Origin: DATFVA01 sp963743325 | GTDB lineage: Bacteria; Bacteroidota; Ignavibacteria; Ignavibacteriales; Ignavibacteriaceae | Length of the DNA: 64,000 nt | Assembly: GCA_963743325.1 (NCBI GenBank) | Contig: CAVUOZ010000011.1 | Coordinates: 1 to 64,000 of the forward strand | Direction: 5' to 3' | In this document: positions 14,716 to 23,604 of the stretch, piece by piece | Layout: every line of letters begins with the position of its first letter | How positions within the stretch are numbered: position 1 is the first letter of the stretch | Position numbers and translations under genes: made by a program | The notes under the pieces: model-generated | What the model was told of the DNA's origin: nothing | The model's input: the letters and a program-made list of their open reading frames with translations, nothing else | Databases searched by the model: none

Positions 14716-15626
14716 ATGTCGTCCCTACGGGACTTTGGATTTTCCACTTTGTTTCTTTTCTATAGATATTAAGTCCCTAAAGGGACTTTCAAATGAAATT
14801 CTAACTGATAAATATTAAATGCCGCTCCATGTCCCGTTAGGGACAAAATATTTATAGACACCACACCCACCACCATTCAGAGCCCCATTAGAGAGGGGAT
14901 ATAACCAGCTGCGAACATCAATAATATTTTACATTTCACAGGAAATATGATTTCTTTATGTCGTCCCTACGGGACTTTGGTTTTTGTTGTATTTTAATTT
15001 TCTATAGATATTAAGTCCCTAAAGGGACTTTCAAACGGAATACTAACTGATAAATAAATGCCGCTCCTTGCCCCGTTAGGGACAAAATATTTATAGACAC
15101 CATACCCCACACAATTCAGAGTCCCTTTAGGGATGAGATATAACCAGATTCGAACATCAATAATATTTTACGTTTGACAGGAAATATGATTCTCTATGTC
15201 GTCCCTATGGGACTTTGGTTTTTGCTGCATTTTAATTTTCTATAGATATTAAGTCCCTAAAGGGACTTTCAAATGAAATTCTAACTGATAAATATTAAAT
15301 GCCGCTCCATGTCCCGTTAGGGACAAAATATTTATAGACACCACACCCTCCACAATTCAGAGTCCCTTTAGGGATGAGATATAACCAGCTTCGAACATCA
15401 ATGATATTTTACATTTCATACAAAATATGATTTCTCTATGTCGTCCCTACGGGACTTTGGTTTTTGTTGTATTATAATTTTCTATAGATATTAAGTCCCT
15501 AAAGGGACTTTCAAATGAAATTCTAACTGATAAATATTAAATGCCGCTCCATGTCCCGTTAGGGACAAAATATTTATAGACACCACACCCCACACAATTC
15601 AGAGTCCCTTTAGGGATGAGATAGAA
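14716..15626. repeat. Tandem array of four units of about 240 bp built from GTCCCT palindromes
   Basis: Units begin with ATGTCGTCCCTACGGGAC at 14716, 14958, 15196 and 15438, spaced 242, 238 and 242 bp. Each unit holds four palindromes in fixed order: GTCCC-TAC-GGGAC; the perfect AAGTCCCT-AA-AGGGACTT; TGTCCC-GTTA-GGGACA; and AGTCCCT-TT-AGGGAT. AT-rich spacers between them are themselves conserved (for example AAAATATTTATAGACACCA). Units are about 90-95% identical by eye. There is no transposase inside the array and no protein-coding pattern. It fills the whole gap between the gene ending at 14626 and trxB. Confidence 0.92.
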
Positions 15627-15681
15627 ATATGCTTAGAACATAAATCTTCTTCATTAATCTTCTTAAGAATTTTATGTACAC

Positions 15682-15746
15682 CGATTCGATGAATCGTTCC
15701 CATCATTAAATTAATTGACTAAATTGAGCGAAACGCCGTTTCGCTC
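15682..15746. repeat. Bipartite palindrome (CGATTC and GAGCGAAAC hairpins)
   Basis: Hairpin A is CGATTC-GAT-GAATCG (15682-15696); hairpin B has arms GAGCGAAAC and GTTTCGCTC around GCC (15726-15746), about 30 bases apart. The same pair occurs in the opposite orientation at 26695..26776. It lies just past the trxB stop and may help end that transcript. Confidence 0.75.
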
Positions 15747-15756
15747 TACATGAGGG

Positions 15757-16719
15757 TTAACTTTCCTGGGCTTCCAGCCAGCGCTCGGCATCAAGAGCAG
15801 CCATACATCCTGAACCTGCGGCGGTAATCGCCTGCCTGTAGTTTTTATCAGAAACGTCTCCTGCAGCAAATACACCCGGAATATTGGTAAAGGTGGAACC
15901 TTCCTTTACTTTAAGGTATCCTGTTTCATCCATATCAAGTATGCCTTTGAAAAGTTCGGTATTAGGTTTATGTCCTATTCCAATAAACAATCCATCAGCC
16001 GCCAGCTCCGATGTGGAATGGTCTTTTGTATCCTCCAGGAGTACACCGGTCATGACTTTCTTACCTTCTTCCACTTTTCCAAGAACTTCTTTAACAACCT
16101 TGTTTGTCATGAATTTAATTTTGGGATTTTTCTTAGCCCGGTCTATCATAATTTTAGAAGCACGGAATTCCTCTCTTCTGTGAATTATCGATACTTCCGA
16201 AGCGAATTTCGTAAGGAAGTTGGCTTCCTCCATCGCCGTATCGCCGCCGCCTACAACTATCACTTTAAGATTTTTAAAGAAAAATCCGTCGCATGTTGCA
16301 CAGGCGGAAACACCGTAACCCATAAAGATTCTTTCACTTTCAATTCCGAGCAGCTTTGCAGATGCGCCTGTTGCAACAATTACTGCATCTGCTGTATATA
16401 CTTCATCGTAAGATTTCAGGACAAATGGTCTCTTCGAAAAATCGACTTCCGTAATCTCTTTGTAAAATGATTTGGCACCGAACCTGTGAGCCTGGTTGCG
16501 CATAACATCCATAAGCTCAGGACCCATTATCCCTTTTTCAAAACCCGGATAATTTTCAACTTCTGTTGTAATCGTCAACTGTCCTCCAGGCTGCATACCT
16601 TCAAAAATTACAGGGTTTAACTCCGCTCTGGCATTATACAAAGCGGCTGTGAATCCGGCAGGACCCGATCCAATAATAATTATTTTATGATGATTTTGAT
16701 TTTTTTCTGTATCTGACAT
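15757..16719 (-). CDS. trxB: Thioredoxin-disulfide reductase
   Basis: A cytoplasmic FAD enzyme passing electrons from NADPH to thioredoxin. The 320-residue protein has the FAD motif GSGPAG (17-22), the redox-active pair C140-A-T-C143 in SACATCDGFFF, the NADPH motif GGGDTA (157-162) and the C-terminal FAD motif GVFAAGDV. Length and motif order are standard for the low-molecular-weight bacterial type. It stands alone on the minus strand between the tandem repeat array and queG. Confidence 0.95.
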   Translation of the reverse strand: MSDTEKNQNHHKIIIIGSGPAGFTAALYNARAELNPVIFEGMQPGGQLTITTEVENYPGFEKGIMGPELMDVMRNQAHRFGAKSFYKEITEVDFSKRPFVLKSYDEVYTADAVIVATGASAKLLGIESERIFMGYGVSACATCDGFFFKNLKVIVVGGGDTAMEEANFLTKFASEVSIIHRREEFRASKIMIDRAKKNPKIKFMTNKVVKEVLGKVEEGKKVMTGVLLEDTKDHSTSELAADGLFIGIGHKPNTELFKGILDMDETGYLKVKEGSTFTNIPGVFAAGDVSDKNYRQAITAAGSGCMAALDAERWLEAQES

Positions 16720-16831
16720 TTCGGCTCCGTAATTACTATAAATAAGAGGTATATATTAGATTACATTTTGATTGAAAAGTTTCGAATTTTTATAATCTGA
16801 AGTTCAAATTTAATAATTACTATTGTGAGTT

Positions 16832-17767
16832 TTAAAATTTTTTAATACCCAAAAGAAAGGATGCATTCCTTTTTAATCCCGAAAGTTTAGTCCTTTTAAC
16901 TGGACTTTCTTTAAACCTTCTTTTAAATGTGTCCTCATCCATTGCCCCAACTTCAGTTAATGAAATTCCTGTCTGTCCATCTAAAGGATTAAATTCCTGC
17001 GTTCCGCAGCTTTCGCTGAATTTTATATTCCACGGACATACATCCTGGCAGATATCGCATCCGAATATCCATTTATCGAATTTGTCTTTATATGACTCCG
17101 GTATTTCATCTTTGTTTTCGATTGTCAGATAAGAAATGCATTTATTCGCATCAAGGATATATTCTTCGACTATAGCTTTTGTGGGGCAGGCATCAATGCA
17201 TGCTGTGCACGATCCGCAGTGATCTGTCATCAGTTCAGAATACTTAAATTCATAATTAGTTAAAATGCTGGCGATAAAAAACCAGCTTCCAATTCCGGGA
17301 TTTATAACATTAGTGTGCTTCCCCAGCCAGCCGAGTCCTGCTCTCACTGCCCAGGCTTTGTCCATTATGGGTCCTGTATCAACATATGAAAGTGACTTAA
17401 AAAAAGGATCTATTTGTTTCAATTCATTTTCCAGTATTCTAAGTTTATCCCGGATTATAAGATGATAATCCTTACCCCATGCATAACGCGAAATTTTACC
17501 CTCATCTTCTTCAGGAATATGCTGATCAGGGGTATAATAGTTCAACGCCAGCGAAATTACACTTTTTGATTCAGGAAAAACTTTCCGAATATCTTTCCTC
17601 TTATCAATATTCCGATTCATATACTTCATCCCTGCCTGGTAACCCTTGCTAAGCCACTCTTCCAGATGAACTACTTCTTCATTTAATATATCAGCTTTAG
17701 CAAATCCTGCCAGTTCAAAACCAAGTCCCTTCGCTTTTTCTATTACTATTTCATTACTCAGTTTCAT
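16832..17767 (-). CDS. queG: Epoxyqueuosine reductase
   Basis: Last step of queuosine synthesis in tRNA (position 34), a cobalamin-dependent reductive dehalogenase relative. In the 311-residue form two [4Fe-4S] motifs are seen: C184-G-S-C187-T-A-C190-x3-C194-P and C237-D-I-C240-Q-D-V-C244-P-W, with C210 completing the sets. SYVDTGPIMDKAWA contains the catalytic Asp130. I prefer ATG 17767 (MKLSNEIVIEKAKGLGF), which matches the family N-terminus; the frame stays open to 17836 with a low-complexity extension. C-terminal HEAT repeats of longer homologues are absent. Confidence 0.92.
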   Translation of the reverse strand: MKLSNEIVIEKAKGLGFELAGFAKADILNEEVVHLEEWLSKGYQAGMKYMNRNIDKRKDIRKVFPESKSVISLALNYYTPDQHIPEEDEGKISRYAWGKDYHLIIRDKLRILENELKQIDPFFKSLSYVDTGPIMDKAWAVRAGLGWLGKHTNVINPGIGSWFFIASILTNYEFKYSELMTDHCGSCTACIDACPTKAIVEEYILDANKCISYLTIENKDEIPESYKDKFDKWIFGCDICQDVCPWNIKFSESCGTQEFNPLDGQTGISLTEVGAMDEDTFKRRFKESPVKRTKLSGLKRNASFLLGIKKF

Positions 17768-17870
17768 TTTACTTACTTCTTGCTCCTTACTATTGCCGCT
17801 GCTTCCTCTTCCTCGTGCATCCATACTATCATTCATTCATGCAAACTTTTGACTTTTATCTTCGCTTCCT

Positions 17871-18197
17871 TCACCAATTCAAAACTTTCTTAAATACCTT
17901 TACAAATACATCCCCATTTTCAACCCTCACCTCAAAAGAATTAAGACCGCTTTGTCCGGTTGGTGTTTTACCGGTTTCCAGACTAAACATCCAGCCATGT
18001 GCAGGACAAACAACGCATCCGTCTTCCAGGAAACCATCATAAATCAAGGGTGAATGCTGGTGGGGACAAACATTGCTCAATGCGTAAATCTTTTCATCAA
18101 CTCTAAATATTGCAACATCAACATCGTCAATAATAAATCTTTTGCCCGAATTATTTACAAGATCATCAGTGCTGCATACTCTAAAAAATCCTTCCAT
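17871..18197 (-). CDS. Rieske [2Fe-2S] ferredoxin-like protein
   Basis: A 108-residue soluble Rieske domain with C44-P-H46 and C64-P-A-H67-G-W, the four ligands of the cluster. There is no membrane anchor or catalytic domain, so it is an electron carrier of the NirD/BphF type rather than part of a bc complex. Its start codon overlaps the end of the MBL-fold hydrolase gene by one base, indicating one transcript. The partner oxidoreductase is not visible nearby. Confidence 0.88.
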   Translation of the reverse strand: MEGFFRVCSTDDLVNNSGKRFIIDDVDVAIFRVDEKIYALSNVCPHQHSPLIYDGFLEDGCVVCPAHGWMFSLETGKTPTGQSGLNSFEVRVENGDVFVKVFKKVLNW

Positions 18198-19042
18198 CAG
18201 AATACTTTAAACTTTTCTTTTATCCGGATTCCCTTTTCTGCTGCTGTTAAAACTGCATAAGCAGTCTCAGGATCGTGTTCGAAGAATAACTTCCATCCTC
18301 CATCAAGTGCAGTCTTAAGGATTCTCTTTTTTTCATCAACAGTAACAAGCGGCTGAAGGTCATAGCCCATTACATAAGGAATAGGAATATGTGCCGTTGT
18401 GGGGAAAAGATCGCAGCAGTAAAGAAAAGTATTTGCAGAATCGGATAACTTAAGCAGCTGTTGTCCGAATGTGTGCCCGTTCACTATTATAAAATCGATT
18501 TCATCATCAAATTGTTTTTCACCCTCAAAAAGCATGAGAACACCTGCTTCTTTAAGAGGAACGAAGTTCTCTTTAATATAGCTCCCTCTGTCCCTCTCTG
18601 ACGGATTTACAGCCCACTGATAATTCTGTTTTTGAACATAATATGTAGCGTTAGGGAAAGCGGGTTCCAATTTATCATTATTCAATACAGTTGAGCCTCC
18701 GGTATGGTCGAAATGAAGGTGTGTTAATATTACATCTGTTATGTCTTCCGGCTTAAGATTTAATTGCGAAAGAGACCGGTTAAGAGAAGCCGATTCCTGA
18801 TCCACCGAATAGATTTCTCTATTCTTATCACTCCATTTATTTCCCATACCCGTATCAACCAGTATCTTTTTAGAATCAGATACCAGCAGCAGATTCCTGG
18901 TAGCGAGTTTAATTCTGTTCATATCATCCGCAGGTTTGCTCAGTTCCCATAATGGTTTAGGAATTATACCGAACATTGCGCCCCCGTCAAGTCCGAAGTA
19001 CCCTGATTCGATAATATGGAGAGAGTATTTGCCTATTTTCAT
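18197..19042 (-). CDS. MBL-fold metallo-hydrolase
   Basis: A 281-residue cytoplasmic protein with the metallo-beta-lactamase metal motif H108-L-H110-F-D112-H113 (THLHFDHTGG) and later metal ligands in NGHTFGQQ, YCCDLFP and FEHDPETA. This matches N-acyl-homoserine-lactonase/quinoprotein-relay-like hydrolases of the MBL superfamily. Two zinc ions are expected; the substrate is unknown. Cotranscribed with the downstream Rieske protein. Confidence 0.85.
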   Translation of the reverse strand: MKIGKYSLHIIESGYFGLDGGAMFGIIPKPLWELSKPADDMNRIKLATRNLLLVSDSKKILVDTGMGNKWSDKNREIYSVDQESASLNRSLSQLNLKPEDITDVILTHLHFDHTGGSTVLNNDKLEPAFPNATYYVQKQNYQWAVNPSERDRGSYIKENFVPLKEAGVLMLFEGEKQFDDEIDFIIVNGHTFGQQLLKLSDSANTFLYCCDLFPTTAHIPIPYVMGYDLQPLVTVDEKKRILKTALDGGWKLFFEHDPETAYAVLTAAEKGIRIKEKFKVF

Positions 19043-19221
19043 ATTAATCCGTGATTTGTAATTATTCTAAAAGAATTTAAAGTTAAAGAAGATTTGATAA
19101 AGGTGAAAGGAAAAATAGAACACAGGTGCTACTGATTTTCAAGTTTATTAATTAATTTTCTTGTTCATCAGTATAATCAGTGTTGTCCGTGTTCTATCAG
19201 AAATTTGAATGCTTTAAACAG

Positions 19222-19249
19222 AAAAAGGGCACCACTAAGGTGTCCTTTT
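19222..19249 (-). terminator. Intrinsic terminator of the first ferredoxin transcript
   Basis: On the minus strand AAAGGACACC, a short loop and GGTGCCCTTTTTC form a stem ending in T residues. It lies about 200 bases after the ferredoxin stop at 19446, so that mRNA would have a long 3' region containing the G-rich motifs at 19297..19420. Confidence 0.65.
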
Positions 19250-19296
19250 CCGTCCCCGATGATATCTTTTTTACCTGGTGCAACCCCCACAGCAAA

Positions 19297-19420
19297 ACTC
19301 CCCTGAACAATTCCCCAATAGAGTTTTTGAGCACTCCCCTGGCCGCAAACTCCCCTGGGTCCCGTTGTGTTTCCAGTCTCCCCTGGCCACATCCCCAACG
19401 TTTTTTCCGCTACTCCCCTG
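19297..19420 (-). repeat. Five CAGGGGAGt motifs in the ferredoxin 3' region
   Basis: On the minus strand CAGGGGAGT occurs at 19420-19412, 19357-19349, 19341-19333 and 19305-19297, with a variant CAGGGGAGA at 19385-19377. Other GGGG runs lie between. No reading frame here looks coding. The rest of the gap 19043-19221 shows nothing of note. Confidence 0.6.
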
Positions 19421-19445
19421 CAGCAAGAAAATTTCTAAGAACTAA

Positions 19446-19718
19446 CTATCCTTCAACTTTAAGTACACTGTCTACCGGACAGACAGAAACACACTGAGGT
19501 TCATCATGAAATCCTTCGCATTCAGTACATTTATCTGGAACTATATAGAAATAATCATTCGAATAAAATCCTGTTTTACCTGATGGTGCTGCAGCGCCCT
19601 CTCCATAAGCTTTACTATCTAATTCCCATTCGTGTCCGCCTTCATAAATGGCATTATTCGGGCATTCGGGTTCACAAGCTCCGCAGTTGATACATTCTTC
19701 ATTGATCCTGTATGCCAT
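19446..19718 (-). CDS. fdx: 2[4Fe-4S] ferredoxin
   Basis: A 90-residue low-potential electron carrier. The first cluster motif is C9-x2-C12-x2-C15-x3-C19-P and the second is C64-x2-C67-x8-C76-x3-C80-P; the eight residues between C67 and C76 and the C-terminal extension define the Alvin/Chlorobium type. AAGGAG precedes ATG 19718. A near-perfect inverted repeat upstream (19784..19803) may be an operator. A second, longer copy lies 270 bp upstream at 19992..20324, so the pair arose by duplication. Partners may include 2-oxoacid:ferredoxin oxidoreductases, not in the window. Confidence 0.93.
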   Translation of the reverse strand: MAYRINEECINCGACEPECPNNAIYEGGHEWELDSKAYGEGAAAPSGKTGFYSNDYFYIVPDKCTECEGFHDEPQCVSVCPVDSVLKVEG

Positions 19719-19783
19719 TACTTTCTCCTTCTGTCTCTTTTTAATGTTTTACATTATCTTTAGGTGATTTGAATTAAACCAAA

Positions 19784-19803
19784 AGTATGCCATTTGGTAT
19801 ACT
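19784..19803. promoter_or_regulatory. Candidate operator upstream of the first ferredoxin
   Basis: AGTATGCCA (19784-19792) and TGGTATACT (19795-19803) form an inverted repeat with one mismatch and a two-base centre. It lies about 65-85 bases before the ferredoxin start, where a regulator could cover the promoter. No known regulator consensus is recognised. The remaining bases to 19991 are AT-rich with no gene. Confidence 0.4.
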
Positions 19804-19991
19804 ACGGATTTCCTCTCAGATTAGTGTAAAAAAAAGGATAAAAATGATGATTTATCTATTTTTACAAAGAAATTGTCTTTTCAGAAAAGAGAAAGGGTAA
19901 GCCGGAATTCTCGGAATTGGTTAAAATTTGTGATGCGGGTTACAAAAAAGAGATACTAGCGCACCTCTGAAAATTCTAATAATAGCAATAA

Positions 19992-20324
19992 TCATCGCCC
20001 AAGCTGATCCAGATATTCTTTTTTCTTAAGGAGAGCAGCTTCATCTTCTACATGATTTGGATCGGGTATGCAGCAGTCAACAGGACAAACGGCGGCGCAC
20101 TGGGGTTCATCGTGAAATCCTTTACACTCTGTACATTTATCGGGAACAATATAGAAGAAATCATTCGAATAAAATCCTTCTGCCCCGCTCGGAGCGGCAG
20201 TACTTTCACCGTAACTCTTCCCGGCAAGTTCCCACACTGCTGCACCTTCATAAATTGCAGTATTAGGGCATTCTGGTTCGCAAGCTCCGCAGTTTATGCA
20301 TTCTTCGGTTATCATTATTGCCAT
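19992..20324 (-). CDS. fdx: 2[4Fe-4S] ferredoxin (second copy)
   Basis: A 110-residue paralogue of the neighbouring ferredoxin with the same two cluster motifs: CINCGACEPECP near the N-terminus, and CTECKGFHDEPQC then AAVCP. The middle segment YGESTAAPSGAEGFYSND is nearly the same as in the other copy. It differs by an acidic and basic C-terminal tail of about 20 residues after the second motif (CCIPDPNHVEDEAALL). AGGAG lies 9 bases before ATG 20324. It has its own upstream gap and is probably expressed separately from the first copy. Confidence 0.93.
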   Translation of the reverse strand: MAIMITEECINCGACEPECPNTAIYEGAAVWELAGKSYGESTAAPSGAEGFYSNDFFYIVPDKCTECKGFHDEPQCAAVCPVDCCIPDPNHVEDEAALLKKKEYLDQLGR

Positions 20325-20477
20325 AATAATTTCTCCTGTTGTAAAAACTTTAAATGGATTTTCATGGTATGAAAAAGAGTTAATAATTTTTTTGAATTAA
20401 ATTCAAATGAATCCAACCAATGTTACTAAAAGAGAACCAGAACATCAATGAAGTTCTCAATAAAGAAAGTTTTATTT

Positions 20478-21200
20478 TTACCAGCCTCCGCTTGCACCTC
20501 CGCCGCCGAATGATCCGCCGCCTCCGCTGAACCCGCCGAATCCGCCTCCTCCCCCTCCTCGTGAACCACCGCCGAAACCTCCCATGCCTCCCAGCATTCC
20601 GCCGTAAAAAATGAAACTGCCCAAACCTCTCCTTCCCCCTTTAAGAAAAAATATAATAATGAAAAAGATGATCATCAGAATCGTACCGATAGGAGTCTTC
20701 TTTTTCTCATTGTCCGGATTCTTCACCGCAACGTATTCTCCTTTTACGGCAGAGATGATCGCATCAAGTCCTGCTTTAATTCCCTGGTAATATTGTTCAT
20801 TTCTAAAATATGGTTTAATTACGTTTCTGATAATTGAACTCGCAAGTGCATCGGGCAGAGCCCCTTCCAGTCCGTAACCTACTTCAATTCTCATTTTCCT
20901 GTCATTTTTAACCACGAGAAAGAGTACACCGTTATCATGTTCTTTTGTACCGATTTTATTTTTTTTAGCAACATCCATTGTATAATATTCAATCGGATAA
21001 TTATCCAGAGCCGGTATCATTAAAAATACAACCTGGTTGCTTGTCGTATCCTGGAAGGTCTTCAGCTCATTATCTAAAGTGCTTAATTGATTCTGATCCA
21101 GAGTGCCTGTGAAATCATTTGCCCAATTTTTCAGCTGCGGTACCTCAGGCTGAGAATACACGGCCGGAATAATAAGCAGGAATAAAAATATTTTTCTCAT
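20478..21200 (-). CDS. TPM-domain (YgcG-like) membrane protein
   Basis: A 240-residue protein with a signal peptide (MRKIFLFLLIIPAVYS), an extracytoplasmic TPM domain (about 25-160, with the typical VNDFxGxL-like NWANDFTGTL start and VGYGLEGALPDA), one membrane segment (about 180-197) and a glycine-rich C-terminal tail of FGG/GGGG repeats. TPM domains are reported to act in photosystem repair in plants and are of unclear function in bacteria. It starts 5 bp after the LemA gene, a widely conserved pairing. Confidence 0.88.
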   Translation of the reverse strand: MRKIFLFLLIIPAVYSQPEVPQLKNWANDFTGTLDQNQLSTLDNELKTFQDTTSNQVVFLMIPALDNYPIEYYTMDVAKKNKIGTKEHDNGVLFLVVKNDRKMRIEVGYGLEGALPDALASSIIRNVIKPYFRNEQYYQGIKAGLDAIISAVKGEYVAVKNPDNEKKKTPIGTILMIIFFIIIFFLKGGRRGLGSFIFYGGMLGGMGGFGGGSRGGGGGGFGGFSGGGGSFGGGGASGGW

Positions 21201-21205
21201 TAAAG

Positions 21206-21811
21206 CTAAAACTCTACTTTAGGCGGTGTTTCCGCTCCGGGAGTTGACTGGAAATACTGCTTCTCGTGAAATCCGAAAACTGAAGCAAAAATTGTATTAG
21301 GGAATCTCTTTATTGTGGTATTGTATGTCTGAACTGTCTCATTAAATTTACGTCTTTCTACTGAAATCCTGTTTTCAGTGCCTTCAAGCTGTGCCTGCAG
21401 CTGCAGAAAGTTTTCGTTTGCTTTTAATTCAGGATAATTTTCTACGGTCACAAGTAATCTCGATAAAGCACCTGATAACTGACCCTGTGCCTCCTGGAAT
21501 CTCTGGAATGCCTGCGGATCATTAAGAACTTCAGGAGTTACATTCATCTGGCTTACTTTTGCGCGGGCTTCTGTTACATCTGTAAGTACTCCCCTTTCAA
21601 AATTAGCATAACCCTTTACGGTATTAACAAGATTCGGTATTAAGTCTGCCCTGCGCTGATACTGGTTCTCCACCTGGCTCCAGCTCTGGTTGACAGATTC
21701 ATTTAATGTAACCAGGTTGTTGTAGGCGCTTATTCCCCATATCACCATAATTGCGATAACAACGAGAATAAATCCCCCCACTGCGCAGCCGATTACCATA
21801 CCTCTTTTCAT
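21206..21811 (-). CDS. lemA: LemA family protein
   Basis: The 201-residue protein has an N-terminal membrane anchor (about 8-28) followed by a long helical coiled domain with the LemA signatures SYNxLVxLNExVxxxWSQVENQYQRRADLIPNLV (seen as NLVTLNESVNQSWSQVENQ and QRRADLIPNLVNTVKGYA) and the C-terminal FPNTIFASVFGF. The anchored domain is probably extracytoplasmic. It is the first gene of a two-gene unit with the TPM protein. Function unknown. Confidence 0.93.
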   Translation of the reverse strand: MKRGMVIGCAVGGFILVVIAIMVIWGISAYNNLVTLNESVNQSWSQVENQYQRRADLIPNLVNTVKGYANFERGVLTDVTEARAKVSQMNVTPEVLNDPQAFQRFQEAQGQLSGALSRLLVTVENYPELKANENFLQLQAQLEGTENRISVERRKFNETVQTYNTTIKRFPNTIFASVFGFHEKQYFQSTPGAETPPKVEF

Positions 21812-22109
21812 TAAGAACCTCCATATCGTTGAAAATAAAGGGGGAGTCTTCTCCCCAAGTCAATAAATCACAGGTTTAATTTAAAATGAATTTGTCTTAA
21901 TATCCAATGGATCCGGACATAATAAAGTTGAATTTATCAGCCGAAAACTAAACAAGGGGATCCTGGTAAATATTTGGGACTAAAAGGTTAACACCGGGAT
22001 CTGCCTACCGTCAGGCTGAAAGGTTAACACCGGGATCTGCCTACCGTCAGGCTGAAAGGTTAACACCGGGTTTCTAACCCGGTGGATTAGAACGTAAGTG
22101 GAAGAAGCA

Positions 22110-22623
22110 AAACTGTTTTAACAGTTTACCTTTATTTTTATATTTGTATAACTCTTTACAAAATACGGGGACACTATGTCACTTCACTCATATACAAAAA
22201 TCTGGCTCCACTTAATTTGGGAAACTCATAATAGAGAAAAACTTTTGATTGACACGGCCGCAAAAATCGTTTCCGAATACCTTTTTAATTATGGAAAAGA
22301 GAATAAGATTTTTATGAAGGTTAACTATGTTAATTCAGAACACGTTCACTCATTGATTGATTTACCATCAAATCTGTCGGTGGAAAACTGTTTAAAATTA
22401 TTTAAAGGAGCTTCTTCTCATTATGTGAATGAAAATCATCTAATAAATGGAGGATTTTCCTGGGGCAGAGGTTATGCTGTTTTTTCTGTATCTGAATCAC
22501 AGGTGGATAAAGTTGTTCTATACATTAAAAACCAAAAAGAGCACCATAGAGTAAAAAGTTTTGCAGAGGAGTATGACGAATTCCTTAAGAAGTATAATCT
22601 GTTGGTAAACCGTTAAAACGGTT
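22110..22623 (+). mobile_element. Hairpin-flanked IS200-like unit carrying the RAYT gene
   Basis: Bounded left by the perfect palindrome P2 (22110-22127) and right by P3 (22608-22623). The stop codon of the transposase (22614-22616) lies in the loop of P3, so the right hairpin is partly encoded by the gene. Subterminal hairpins without terminal inverted repeats are the hallmark of IS200/IS605 ends. Exact cleavage sites cannot be fixed from this one locus. Confidence 0.7.
22176..22616 (+). CDS. REP-associated tyrosine transposase (IS200-like, Y1/HUH)
   Basis: A 146-residue Y1 transposase with H56-V-H58 (SEHVHSLI) as HUH motif and catalytic Y116 in VVLYIKNQKEHH. KIWLHLIWETHNREKLL and the FSWGRGYAVFSVSES segment place it in the same branch as the transposase at 12246..12671, though the two are far from identical. 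The catalytic set is complete. It sits between hairpins P2 and P3 within an array containing gene-less versions of the same unit, so it probably mobilised or amplified them. Confidence 0.92.
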   Translation: MSLHSYTKIWLHLIWETHNREKLLIDTAAKIVSEYLFNYGKENKIFMKVNYVNSEHVHSLIDLPSNLSVENCLKLFKGASSHYVNENHLINGGFSWGRGYAVFSVSESQVDKVVLYIKNQKEHHRVKSFAEEYDEFLKKYNLLVNR

Positions 22624-22826
22624 ACAGATTGGGTTTTTATTCTGTTTTATTCACCTGACTAAAGTCAGGTGTTAACCTTTGGCTGCACCGGGTTTATCAT
22701 TTGCCCTTGGGGCATTAGACTGATAAGCTGCAAAGTTAATACCTGTGTGCCAATCCATCTTATGGTGTTAAAGGTTAACACCGGGTTTCTAACCCGGTGG
22801 ATTTAGAACGTAAGTGGAAGAAGCAG

Positions 22827-22933
22827 AACTGTTTTAACAGTTTACCTTAGATATCGGCATCTTAATCTTATAGAGAAAGAAAGAACCCTTTAGTATTAAA
22901 AACATATAGTGTTAATAAACCGTTAAAACGGTT
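22827..22933. mobile_element. Gene-less 107-nt P2-P3 unit, copy 1
   Basis: Begins AACTGTT-TT-AACAGTT and ends AACCGTT-AA-AACGGTT, the same hairpins that flank the RAYT gene, with about 75 bases of filler (CTTAGATATCGGCATCTTAA... ) instead of the gene. It is a candidate non-autonomous element. Confidence 0.7.
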
Positions 22934-23135
22934 ACAGATTGGGTTTTTATTCTGTTTTATTCACCTGACTAAAGTCAGGTGTTAACCTTTGGCTGCACCG
23001 GGTTTATCATTTACCCTTGGGGCATTAGACTGATAAGCTGCAAAGTTAATACCTGTGTGCCAATCCATCTCATGGTGTTAAAGGTTAACACCGGGTTTCT
23101 AACCCGGTGGATTAGAACGTAAGTGGAAGAAGCAG

Positions 23136-23242
23136 AACTGTTTTAACAGTTTACCTTAGATATCGGCATCTTAATCTTATAGAGAAAGAAAGAACCCTCT
23201 AGTATTAAAAACATATAGTATTAATAAACCGTTAAAACGGTT
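23136..23242. mobile_element. Gene-less 107-nt P2-P3 unit, copy 2
   Basis: Same length and nearly the same sequence as copy 1, with the same filler between hairpins P2 and P3. Confidence 0.7.
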
Positions 23243-23537
23243 ACAGATTTGGTTTATTATTCCGTTTTATTCACCGACTAAAGTCAGGTGTTAACCTTTG
23301 GCTGCACCGGGTTTATCATTTACCCTTGGGGCATTAGACTGATAAGCTGCAAAGTTAATACCTGTGTGCCAATCCATCTCATGGTGTTAAAGGTTAACAC
23401 CGGGTTTATCATTTGCCCTTGGGGCATTAGACTGATAAGCTGCAAAGTTAATACCTGTGTGCCAACCCATCTTATGGTGTTAAAGGTTAACACCGGGTTT
23501 CTAACCCGGTGGATTAGAACGTAAGTGGAAGAAGCAA

Positions 23538-23604
23538 AACTGTTTTAACAGTTTACCTATAGTCCCACTGTTGGTTAACCCTGTGGTAAACCATTCAAAT
23601 GGTT
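23538..23604. mobile_element. Short diverged P2-P3 unit
   Basis: P2 is intact, the filler is different and only about 35 bases (ATAGTCCCACTGTTGG...), and the right hairpin has changed to AACCATT-CA-AATGGTT, where both arms changed together (CG to AT pairs), so the stem is preserved. Confidence 0.55.

Noticed and set aside
14716..15626. CRISPR array
   Set aside because: Units are 240 bp long, spacers are as conserved as the palindromes, and there are no cas genes.
19177..19497. Open frames of 73 and 105 residues on opposite strands behind the ferredoxin
   Set aside because: They overlap each other, the terminator and the G-rich motif region, and show no protein features.
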